Below, one piece after another: positions 1 through 6,603 of a stretch of DNA of 48,626 nucleotides. Position 1 is the stretch's first letter. Every line of letters begins with the position of its first letter. This stretch comes from RUG191 sp045642225 (GTDB taxonomy: Bacteria; Bacillota; Clostridia; Lachnospirales; Lachnospiraceae), in assembly GCA_045642225.1 (NCBI GenBank), contig JAZUIN010000028.1, forward strand, positions 1-48,626, read 5' to 3'. The notes below the pieces were generated by a model, which saw only the letters and a program-made list of their open reading frames with translations, was not told the origin of the DNA and did no database searches. Both the position numbers and the translations under genes were made by a program.

Positions 1-138
1 CCTTCACCTATCGTATATGAAATGATTCAGCTTATGGAACATGAAATTGAAGATGGAAATACTGGATATATATATAATGGTCAATATTACGACTCTCCTG
101 CTGAAGATCCAAATTTTTTAACTGATATGAATAGATAA
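1..138 (+). CDS. 3' end of an unidentified protein gene (partial)
   Basis: An open frame runs from the first base of the window to a TAA at 136-138 and gives 45 residues, ending FLTDMNR. The tail is acidic and rich in Asn, Tyr and Asp (for example EIEDGNTGYIYNG). The start lies outside the window. I do not recognise a family. It is followed within about 20 bases by the promoter box of the micropeptide unit, so it is probably the last gene of a preceding unit. No clear terminator hairpin is visible between them. It could be a chance open frame, but its length, its stop position and the start of a new promoter just after it favour a real gene end. Confidence 0.5.
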   Translation, partial: PSPIVYEMIQLMEHEIEDGNTGYIYNGQYYDSPAEDPNFLTDMNR

Positions 139-158
139 AAATCAATATTTAAAATGTT

Positions 159-208
159 AAATTTTTTCAAGTGTTGCAACACTTCTGCAACACTCCACCT
201 GTTATTAT
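159..208 (+). promoter_or_regulatory. Regulated promoter P1 of the micropeptide unit (copy 1 of the 35-bp box)
   Basis: The box at 159-193 is a run of A and six T, CAAG, then the 12-bp perfect palindrome GTGTTGCAACAC (171-182), followed by a further half site TGCAACAC (186-193). The two TGCAACAC units (175-182 and 186-193) are 11 bp apart, one helical turn. Ten bases after the box starts a -10-like TATTAT (203-208). The box matches the one at 612-646 in 34 of 35 positions, and the -10 spacing is the same. An 11-bp direct repeat lying where a -35 box should be suggests activation by a dimeric regulator, for example OmpR/PhoB type. The regulator's identity is inference. Confidence 0.7.
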
Positions 209-264
209 TACATCATCAACAGGAACACAGTTCAAAAAAAACATTTAAGAAGGAGGACAAAATT

Positions 265-333
265 ATGGAACCAGGAACAATCGCATTAATTCTTATGTTC
301 GTTTTAGGTTATGGCGGATCACATTTATTTTAA
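265..333 (+). CDS. Micropeptide 1 (22 aa, hydrophobic)
   Basis: A 22-residue frame, MEPGTIALILMFVLGYGGSHLF, starts 7-8 bases after a near-perfect Shine-Dalgarno sequence (AAGGAGG, 250-256). It stands between promoter P1 and a second micropeptide gene, with a strong terminator behind both. The centre (residues 5-16) is hydrophobic and could span or insert into a membrane; the C-terminal part is Gly/Ser/His. There is no cleavable signal. I do not recognise the peptide. Candidate roles are a small membrane-active peptide, a leaderless bacteriocin, a secreted signal, or a small regulatory membrane protein. The ribosome binding site and position are seen; the function is open. Confidence 0.6.
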   Translation: MEPGTIALILMFVLGYGGSHLF

Positions 334-378
334 GAAATTTACAAACACAAAAAATATTATTATAAGGAGGAGAAAATC

Positions 379-462
379 ATGTGTGGAATTATCGTAGGAG
401 GCGCTTATGCTGCATGTATCAATGGACCTATAGCTTTAGGCGTCATTAAATGGTTTTACTAA
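379..462 (+). CDS. Micropeptide 2 (27 aa, Gly/Ala/Cys-rich)
   Basis: A 27-residue frame, MCGIIVGGAYAACINGPIAL plus GVIKWFY, starts 8 bases after AAGGAGG (364-370). It lies 45 bases downstream of micropeptide 1 and 33 bases before a strong terminator, so both should be on one short transcript from P1. It has two cysteines (residues 2 and 13), many Gly/Ala, and ends in Lys-Trp-Phe-Tyr, an amphipathic membrane-interacting composition. The tail resembles that of the 418-aa secreted protein next door only loosely, in that both end with Lys, Trp and an aromatic residue. No family is recognised. A two-peptide bacteriocin or a signalling pair are possibilities, not conclusions. Confidence 0.6.
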   Translation: MCGIIVGGAYAACINGPIALGVIKWFY

Positions 463-494
463 TAGAAAAGGACATAATATGAAATATTTTACAA

Positions 495-547
495 AACAAC
501 AACAGCTGATTATCTGAAAAAACATCGGATAGTCAGCTGTTGTTTTA
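495..547 (+). terminator. Long palindromic terminator after the micropeptide genes
   Basis: AACAACAGCTGA (498-509) pairs perfectly with TCAGCTGTTGTT (533-544). The stem continues as TTATCTG/CGGATAG with G-U pairs around a nine-base loop, and a T-rich tail follows. The core AACAGCTGATTATCTGA recurs in the terminator at 2045-2092. Confidence 0.9.
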
Positions 548-611
548 TATAATTTTTTCTTCTCTTACCATATTTCCAAGTGCATGCAAAACCGCTATAT
601 CAAAAACCTTA

Positions 612-661
612 AAATTTTTTCAAGCGTTGCAACACTTCTGCAACACAGCATTTACTATACT
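612..661 (+). promoter_or_regulatory. Regulated promoter P2 of the secreted protein gene (copy 2 of the 35-bp box)
   Basis: The box at 612-646 matches 159-193 with a single difference (C at 625 in place of T at 172), which changes one end of the 12-bp palindrome. The two TGCAACAC half sites (628-635 and 639-646) are again 11 bp apart. A -10 TATACT (656-661) starts ten bases after the box, the same spacing as in P1. The leader to the ATG at 727 is about 60 bases. The two units are therefore expected to respond to the same regulator. Confidence 0.75.
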
Positions 662-726
662 ATGTTCATAAACAAAACAAACGACAACAAATCAAAAATA
701 AAATTTAAAGAAAAGAGGACAAAGAA

Positions 727-1983
727 ATGATAAAAAAGATTAAAGGTTACACAGTTAAATTCACAGCAGGAATGGTTCTTGCAGCAACATTAATGAGCAC
801 AGCTTCTATGGCAGCAAGTGCTTCTGGACTCCAAGTACAGGCTAAAGGATCTGTAGTTGCAACACAACCAGTTGCTTCCGTTACTGCAAGTGATGTAGCT
901 TCTGTTACAGGAAACGATGTAGTTTCTGTTTCAGCAAACAACGTAGTTAGAGTTGGCGCAGGTAAGACAGATGACGCTGTAGTTGAAGATCAAGGTAATA
1001 TGAACTCTAGTCAGTACGCTGTAGATTCAGTTGTTGACGAAAATGCTGATTGGCATGAAGGCGATGGAGATATGAATCCATTCCATAAATATTATCAAAA
1101 AGCACGTGATATGGTTGCAAATATAAATCGTATGAACGAAGTAAGAAAGGCTGAGGAAGAGGCAAGAAAAGCTAGAGAAGAGCAGCAAGCTGAGGAATCT
1201 AGACGTGCAGAGCAATTTAAAAAGGCTGAGGAAGCTAAGCTTGAAGAATACGCAAAAAAGGTTCATGAAGATAGAATTGCTAAAGAAGGTCAAGGCGATG
1301 TAATCGATGACCAATTCGCATATGTTGAAGGCCAAGGCGATGTAATCGACGATCAATTCGCAGTAGCTACAGATGAAACTGTAAATGTTGCTGATAATAA
1401 CACTGAGGCTACTGCTCCATCAGTTAATTCATTTGTTGCAGTTGGTTCAGTAGATTGCGCGAAAGCTTCAAAAGATGATGTGGATGCTAAAATTAAAAAG
1501 AAAATAGAAGATTGTGAGATTAAACGTGCATATGATTTATATAAGATTCCACAAGAAAACAAAAGCCACTTAACAAAAGCGTTGGAAAATTTTGTAGATG
1601 GATTTGATTTATATAAAGATGATAAAAATAGAGTATGTAATGCGATTGATAGTCAGGATAAGTTTGGTGTAGCTGAAAAAGAGTATTTAAAAGAACTAAC
1701 TAAAATTGGTTATGGTGCATTAAACGGATTTGTCACAAAAGAAATTATCCCTGGTATAGGTCCAGTAAAAAAAGCCGCACAAGCACTTGCGAGTTTCTCT
1801 AAGGCTAAGGATGCTAAAGGATTTGCAGAAACAACAGTGCAAGTTATGGATGGTGTTAAAAATTCATTACAAACAGTTATTGCAATAATTCCAGGAGGCG
1901 GCGGACTTATCAATTCTGCTGTTGATGCAGTGGGTAGTACGGTCAAATATGCTACAGCGAAAATTTGGTCTTGGTTCTCATAA
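727..1983 (+). CDS. Secreted 418-aa protein with tandem repeats and coiled coil, unknown function
   Basis: The N-terminus (MIKKIKGYTV, then a hydrophobic stretch to about residue 30 ending SMAASA) is a Sec signal peptide. Then follow four 8-residue repeats (VASVTASD, VASVTGND, VVSVSANN, VVRVGAGK; 49-80) and an acidic linker. A charged Ala/Glu/Lys/Arg coiled coil spans about 122-185. Two 14-residue repeats begin EGQGDVIDDQFA (187-200 and 201-214). The C-terminal third has cysteines at 244, 263 and 304 and ends in a hydrophobic Gly-rich region (IIPGGGGLINSAVD, about 387-400) with a terminal Trp-Ser-Trp-Phe-Ser. No sortase motif or enzyme domain is seen. The start is set by GAGGAC seven bases upstream. 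The gene has its own promoter (P2) and terminator, nearly the same as those of the micropeptide unit. A membrane-active effector or cell-surface protein is possible; no family is recognised. Confidence 0.85.
   Translation: MIKKIKGYTVKFTAGMVLAATLMSTASMAASASGLQVQAKGSVVATQPVASVTASDVASVTGNDVVSVSANNVVRVGAGKTDDAVVEDQGNMNSSQYAVDSVVDENADWHEGDGDMNPFHKYYQKARDMVANINRMNEVRKAEEEARKAREEQQAEESRRAEQFKKAEEAKLEEYAKKVHEDRIAKEGQGDVIDDQFAYVEGQGDVIDDQFAVATDETVNVADNNTEATAPSVNSFVAVGSVDCAKASKDDVDAKIKKKIEDCEIKRAYDLYKIPQENKSHLTKALENFVDGFDLYKDDKNRVCNAIDSQDKFGVAEKEYLKELTKIGYGALNGFVTKEIIPGIGPVKKAAQALASFSKAKDAKGFAETTVQVMDGVKNSLQTVIAIIPGGGGLINSAVDAVGSTVKYATAKIWSWFS
1285..1368 (+). repeat. Two-copy 42-bp tandem repeat inside the secreted protein gene
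   Basis: Units 1285-1326 and 1327-1368 encode EGQGDVIDDQFAYV and EGQGDVIDDQFAVA. The DNA copies are nearly identical with mostly synonymous differences, so the duplication is fairly recent or under protein-level selection. Copy number could vary between strains. Confidence 0.9.
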
Positions 1984-2044
1984 AAAAAGTAACCGATAAG
2001 AAGTAATAATTACCTTAACACATGAAAATATAATATTTAAAACA

Positions 2045-2092
2045 AACAGCTGATTATCTGAAATAATTATCAGATAGTCAGCTGCTCTTTTT
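2045..2092. terminator. Bidirectional palindromic terminator between convergent genes
   Basis: CAGCTGATTATCTGA (2047-2061) pairs with TCAGATAGTCAGCTG (2070-2084) with one G-U pair, with a T-rich tail on the plus side (CTCTTTTT) and another on the minus side. It serves the secreted protein gene and the convergent ABC ATPase gene, whose stop is at 2091-2093. The arm sequence is the same as in the terminator at 495-547. Confidence 0.9.
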
Positions 2093-2846
2093 ACTCTGAT
2101 TTAAGAAATGCTCTAACCTTTTCATTAGAAGAATTATTAAGTACTTCATCACATGTACCCTCTTCTAAAACAACACCATCCGAAAGAAATACAATTCTAT
2201 CAGAAACATTTTTCGCGAATTCAATATCATGAGTTACAATTACATTTCCATAACCATCATTAGCCAAATCTCTTATTATAGTAGTAACATCTCTAGTAAT
2301 TTCTGGGTCAAGTGCAGATGTAGGCTCATCAAAAAACATTATTCTAGGATGCATCATAAGAGCCCTTGCTATCGCTACTCTTTGCTGCTGTCCTCCCGAC
2401 AACTCACAAGGATAACAATCCATTTTTTCTATAATACCGAGCTTTCTAAGAATGCTTTTCGCTTCCTCTTCCACTTCTTTGGCATCGCGTTTTGCTACAA
2501 CTAACGGTGCATCACACAAATTCTTCATTACAGTATAATGTGGAAACAGATTAAAATGTTGAAAAACATAACCTATATTGTTCTTCACATCCTTTTCATC
2601 AACATTATTCTTATATACTGTCTTCTCATCAGGTGCATTGTCTGTCACCTCATTACCAACAACAGTAATAGTCCCGTAATCCATCTTCTCAAGAAAAGAC
2701 GCACATCTCATCAATGTGGTTTTTCCCGCTCCAGATGAACCAAGAACCGTAACCACTTCCCCTTCAGATACTTCAAAATCTATACCTTTAAGTACGCTTT
2801 TATCTTCAAAGCTTTTTTTCATATTTTTTATTTCTAATAACTTCAT
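2091..2846 (-). CDS. Polar amino-acid ABC transporter, ATP-binding protein
   Basis: This 251-aa ATPase would energise uptake of a polar amino acid, on the cytoplasmic face of the membrane. Visible motifs are Walker A GSSGAGKTT near residue 37, a Q-loop in YVFQHFNLFPHYTV, the signature LSGGQQQRVAIARAL, Walker B IMFFDEPTSALDP and the switch histidine in VIVTHD. A short extra segment (about 69-88, DEKTVYKNNVDEKDVKNN) precedes the Q-loop and is longer than in GlnQ/ArtM proteins. The gene follows the fused binding-protein/permease gene by 65 bases on the same strand, so the two make a complete importer. The substrate cannot be told from sequence. The family (GlnQ/HisP type) is clear. Confidence 0.93.
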   Translation of the reverse strand: MKLLEIKNMKKSFEDKSVLKGIDFEVSEGEVVTVLGSSGAGKTTLMRCASFLEKMDYGTITVVGNEVTDNAPDEKTVYKNNVDEKDVKNNIGYVFQHFNLFPHYTVMKNLCDAPLVVAKRDAKEVEEEAKSILRKLGIIEKMDCYPCELSGGQQQRVAIARALMMHPRIMFFDEPTSALDPEITRDVTTIIRDLANDGYGNVIVTHDIEFAKNVSDRIVFLSDGVVLEEGTCDEVLNNSSNEKVRAFLKSE

Positions 2847-2911
2847 AATCCAACCATCCTAATACTACATTTACAAAACAACATTTCAAATATTTAACCT
2901 ACAGCCTTTAA

Positions 2912-4444
2912 TTACTTATAATAGTCCAGTTTCTTCTCAAGCTTTGACATAGCAAATGCAACCAATACGTTAAATACATAGTAAAATACTCCTGCCACAA
3001 ATAGCGGAATTATGCTTGTTTGTGCAGCCGCAATTTGTTTTGCAATCGTAAATATTTCTGAATACGCCAAAACAAATGCAAGGCTAGTATCTTTTACCAA
3101 AGTTATTACTTCATTAGTCATTGCAGGCAAGACTCTTTTAATCATCTGAGGCAAAATAATTCTAGTGAAGCATTGGCTCTTAGAATAGCAAAGCATATTT
3201 GCCGCTTCCCATTGACCACCGGAAATGCTTTCGTATCCTGATCTGTAAATCTCTGCAAAATACGCTGCATAGTTTAGAGAAAAACCAATAATAACAGCAA
3301 CAATTCTATAGCTATTAGACAAGGTTATTCCGAAAATGTAATACGGGCCAAAGAATACCACCAAAAGCTGCAACATTAACGGTGTTCCTCTAACAATAGA
3401 AATATACACTTTAGCAATAGTTTGTAATACCTTCAATTTAGAATTACGAAGGCCAAAAATGCCAATTCCTAGAGGCAACGCAAAAATAAGTGTTAATACA
3501 AATATCAATATGGAGTCTAGCATACCTTTTCCTAAATCAATAGAAATACTTTTGATATTATCCATAACAGTACTTGATTTGCTAGATGTTTCATTTTTCA
3601 TAACAGAATCTGCACCTTCTTGGCCAAGACATACAAATTCTTCAACTTCCCACTTTCTAGCTATACTGTTAAAGGTTCCATCTTGATTCATTTCTTCTAA
3701 CGTCTTTTCAACCTGATTTCTAAGAGCAGTATTTCCCTTCTTAAAGCCTATACCATACTGTTCAGAAGAAATCTTGTCAGAAAGAATAACAAAGCTATTA
3801 CCTCTTGACTCAACCTGGTATTTAGCAACACCAATATCCAAACATACAGCATCTCCTGCTTTTGAATCAAGATTCATAAACGCACTGTTATAATCCGACA
3901 CCTGAATAAGTTGCTTAAACGAAGCTGCTAACTCTTGATTCTCACTAGTAGCATCCTCAGAAGTTAATGCTTTAAGAGCAGAAGAATCTGTTTGTACAAT
4001 AACATTTTTGCCCTTCAAATCATTCAAGCTTCTAATTCCAGAATCAGCTTTAACAACTACAACTTGCGAATTATCAACATATGCTGATGACCAAGTATAA
4101 TCATCCTCTCGTCCATTGATTGTAAATCCACTCCAAATACAGTCTATTGTTCCCGTATTAAGCTCCATATCTTTAGAATCCCAATCAATAGGTTGCTTAA
4201 CTAGTTCCCAGCCATTACGCTTACACACTTCTTCAGCAAGATCCAAGTCAAAACCTACATATTCTCCATTATCATCCTTATACCCATATGGAGGAAAACC
4301 TGCATCAAATCCAACTGTAAATTTCTCACCCTGAGTTTTTTCTATTGAATCTTTTCCATTTCCATTAGCACATCCTAACAATGTTGTAATAAGTAACACT
4401 GCAAGAATTGCAACAGCTATTATTTTATTTGTATTCTTTCTCAT
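2912..4444 (-). CDS. Fused amino-acid binding lipoprotein and ABC permease
   Basis: One 510-aa chain carries two parts of a polar amino-acid importer. The N-terminus is a lipoprotein signal (LLITTLLGC). Residues about 40-265 are a family 3 solute-binding domain (VGFDAGFPPYGYKDDNGEYVGFDLDLAEE). Residues about 300-505 are a HisM/GlnP-type permease with several membrane segments and the loop SGGQWEAANML, where the usual Gly of EAA-x3-G is Cys. The frame is open further upstream, but the start is placed at 4444 because GAGG lies five bases before it. The upstream extension also runs into the terminator at 4493-4526. The partner ATPase follows. Tethering the receptor to the permease is known in Firmicutes, and the ligand is unknown. 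Confidence 0.9.
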   Translation of the reverse strand: MRKNTNKIIAVAILAVLLITTLLGCANGNGKDSIEKTQGEKFTVGFDAGFPPYGYKDDNGEYVGFDLDLAEEVCKRNGWELVKQPIDWDSKDMELNTGTIDCIWSGFTINGREDDYTWSSAYVDNSQVVVVKADSGIRSLNDLKGKNVIVQTDSSALKALTSEDATSENQELAASFKQLIQVSDYNSAFMNLDSKAGDAVCLDIGVAKYQVESRGNSFVILSDKISSEQYGIGFKKGNTALRNQVEKTLEEMNQDGTFNSIARKWEVEEFVCLGQEGADSVMKNETSSKSSTVMDNIKSISIDLGKGMLDSILIFVLTLIFALPLGIGIFGLRNSKLKVLQTIAKVYISIVRGTPLMLQLLVVFFGPYYIFGITLSNSYRIVAVIIGFSLNYAAYFAEIYRSGYESISGGQWEAANMLCYSKSQCFTRIILPQMIKRVLPAMTNEVITLVKDTSLAFVLAYSEIFTIAKQIAAAQTSIIPLFVAGVFYYVFNVLVAFAMSKLEKKLDYYK

Positions 4445-4492
4445 CATTACCTCATTACTAATGTTAATTCTACATTTAATATCAAAAATTAA

Positions 4493-4526
4493 AGAGCTAT
4501 TCACTGTACAATTAGCGAATAGCTCT
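4493..4526 (-). terminator. Terminator after pckA
   Basis: AGAGCTATTC (4493-4502) and GAATAGCTCT (4517-4526) form a perfect 10-bp stem. On the minus strand it is followed by TTTAATTTTT. It separates pckA from the transporter genes. Confidence 0.85.
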
Positions 4527-4578
4527 AAAATTATATGTTGATTTAACAGTCTCTAAAGACCATCTCTACTAGCTTTTC

Positions 4579-6333
4579 TTAAAACTTGAATAGAGAAGAA
4601 ATACCACCCATTAATGAGCTTGCTTCTTCTACTAACTTCTCTAAAGCTTCTAGTGCTTCATCAGGAAGCTTATCATAACCTTCCTTATTCTTTGCAAAGC
4701 CCTTAACAGCATCTACTCTGTTTTGCATTGCTTCAGCAAGTGCTCTAACATAGTCGTTATCCTCAAGATTTGGAGTAAAGTCGCCTGTCTTACCAGACCA
4801 ATCATTCATGATTTCGATATCTTCGAATGGTCCCCACTTCTCGAACTTAGCATTGCCTTCAACAATTGTCTCTAAGATACCAAGAGTGTCTTCCTTCTGA
4901 CACTTATGACCCATGAAGTCACCTGTGTTAACAATATAACAATCTACGTTCTTCTCTTCTACTAACTTCTTGAACTTCTCATAATCATTTACAAGTGGAT
5001 ATGTTCTAAATGGGTTAGCATAAGGAACGATACGAAGTGCGTTCATGTCTGTTCCAGCCTTAACACGCTCAGCAGATGATGTCTTAGTTGCAAGTGTTGC
5101 ACCCATAACTGAAGCTAAAGCTGCACCATTAAGCTTAAGTACTGGTGGAATTGTAGGATCCTTCATAATCCAGAAAATAGCATTAACTGGAGCTTCAATC
5201 TTATCTACACGGTTTGGTGACCATAACTTAGACTTGATTGCACGACCGTTACCATTTCTAATATCTTCTGTAACAAGTTGGATCTTACCATCTTCGTCCA
5301 TTGTACATGAGCAGTTTTGAACTGATAATAAATATTCATTATCAGGACATCCTGTAGGATAATCTGCTGTCTTATCAAAGTATGTTGGCTCTAAAGCAAT
5401 TGATGAGCATGTATCTGAGTTAATGATAAATGCATCATCATGAAGTACCTTAATACCACCAAACTCATCATACTTACCATCATGCTTAGCATGTGTAAGT
5501 GTTGACTTACCTGATCCTGAAAGTCCATATACTGAAGCAACGAACTTAGAACCATCTTGAAGTGAGTATTCTTTTTGTCCACCGTGGCAAGCAGCGTAAC
5601 CATTACGGTTAGCAAGTGCCCATGCCATTGTAAGTGTACCCTTCTTGTGCTCACCAAAGTACTTCATACCAAGGATTGCTGCACAGTTTTGGTTTGTATC
5701 AAAATAGCATAATGTAAGTGGATCTGACAAACAGCTATAATCTACGTCAGGAGACTCTGTTGGAGTCCATTGTGGATCAGAGAAAATGTAAATGTCAGGT
5801 TCATTTCCGTCACCAACTGGTTGAGAATTCTTGTACATCTTTACATATTCATCTGATTGATATTGGAAGTTAAGCATCCAGTTATATAATAGGTTCTCTT
5901 CGCCCTCTGGAATAAGAAGGTGAGCCTTAACCATAAATTCTGGATCAAGACCTACGAAACACTCTGCATGATAAAGTGTCTTAAAACGTGTCTTGTAAAT
6001 AGCATCCATTACTACTTTATCTAACTTAGTCTCGTCTACACCTGGCTCTCCCTTGATTCTACGAGCAGCTGCATAACGACCTGTTACTGCACCATCGTTG
6101 AAAAGTAATACCTTAGCATCCTTCTCTAAACCGAATGTATCAGCATCCTTAATAGGCATATCTGTTACAACTGTTCCTGGAGAATTCTTAGCTAATTCAT
6201 AAGCTTCTCTTAATGTGTTGATTTTGATTACATTGTTTCCGTAAAATGGAGCTTCAATAATAGCACGAGTTTTAGAAAAACCTACTTTACCAGCGCCAAT
6301 TTCACTTATTGGATAAAATGCTTTTGTTGACAT
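4579..6333 (-). CDS. pckA: Phosphoenolpyruvate carboxykinase (ATP)
   Basis: PEP carboxykinase interconverts oxaloacetate + ATP and PEP + CO2 + ADP. In anaerobes it often runs toward oxaloacetate to fix CO2 and make ATP. The P-loop GLSGSGKST (270-278) and metal/nucleotide motif LHDDAF (about 297-302) are the kinase-1 and kinase-2 motifs of the ATP-dependent family. Also visible are GEHKKGTLTMAWALANRNGY before them and NPFRTYPL near the C-terminal third. At 584 residues it is about 40-50 longer than the E. coli or Bacillus enzymes, so it may belong to a divergent clade. The start has a strong AGGAGG. It is transcribed divergently from citrate synthase, so oxaloacetate links the two genes. A terminator follows. 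Confidence 0.95.
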   Translation of the reverse strand: MSTKAFYPISEIGAGKVGFSKTRAIIEAPFYGNNVIKINTLREAYELAKNSPGTVVTDMPIKDADTFGLEKDAKVLLFNDGAVTGRYAAARRIKGEPGVDETKLDKVVMDAIYKTRFKTLYHAECFVGLDPEFMVKAHLLIPEGEENLLYNWMLNFQYQSDEYVKMYKNSQPVGDGNEPDIYIFSDPQWTPTESPDVDYSCLSDPLTLCYFDTNQNCAAILGMKYFGEHKKGTLTMAWALANRNGYAACHGGQKEYSLQDGSKFVASVYGLSGSGKSTLTHAKHDGKYDEFGGIKVLHDDAFIINSDTCSSIALEPTYFDKTADYPTGCPDNEYLLSVQNCSCTMDEDGKIQLVTEDIRNGNGRAIKSKLWSPNRVDKIEAPVNAIFWIMKDPTIPPVLKLNGAALASVMGATLATKTSSAERVKAGTDMNALRIVPYANPFRTYPLVNDYEKFKKLVEEKNVDCYIVNTGDFMGHKCQKEDTLGILETIVEGNAKFEKWGPFEDIEIMNDWSGKTGDFTPNLEDNDYVRALAEAMQNRVDAVKGFAKNKEGYDKLPDEALEALEKLVEEASSLMGGISSLFKF

Positions 6334-6537
6334 ATCATGTCCTCCTTTTGCTTTTTATAATCTTTCTTCTTAGAATTTGTTAAAAAAATATCAAAATTAC
6401 AAAACCCTAATTATCATTAAAATAGCACATTTTACTCAAATATGCAATATTTTCTATTATACTCCAAATTAATTTTTTATATTTTGACTAAATTCATATA
6501 CTATTCATATCTATATACGACTCCGTTTTTATAAATT

Positions 6538-6567
6538 TTGACAAAATATTGCTTATAATGTTATAAT
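6538..6567 (+). promoter_or_regulatory. Promoter of citrate synthase gene
   Basis: TTGACA (6538-6543) and TATAAT (6562-6567) are separated by 18 bases, both perfect consensus hexamers. Transcription would begin near 6575, about 28 bases before the ATG. The rest of the 6334-6603 divergent spacer is AT-rich; I see no riboswitch-like structure and no convincing full pckA promoter. Confidence 0.8.
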
Positions 6568-6603
6568 TCAAGAGATTATGTAAAATTAAAGGAGGAAATA
6601 ACT

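Noticed and set aside
171..193. LytTR (AgrA-type) binding site in promoters P1 and P2
   Set aside because: LytTR sites are 9-bp repeats with about a 21-bp period. Here the half sites are 11 bp apart, which fits OmpR/PhoB-type binding better; the regulator class is left open.
1..720. Prophage or mobile element edge
   Set aside because: No integrase, att-like repeat, transposase or tRNA is present. Repeated promoters and terminators alone do not show mobility.
1027..1356. Antisense open frame of 109 aa within the secreted protein gene
   Set aside because: It mirrors the repetitive, Ala/Glu-rich codons of the real gene, has no ribosome binding site, and its predicted protein is low-complexity Phe/Leu/Ser.
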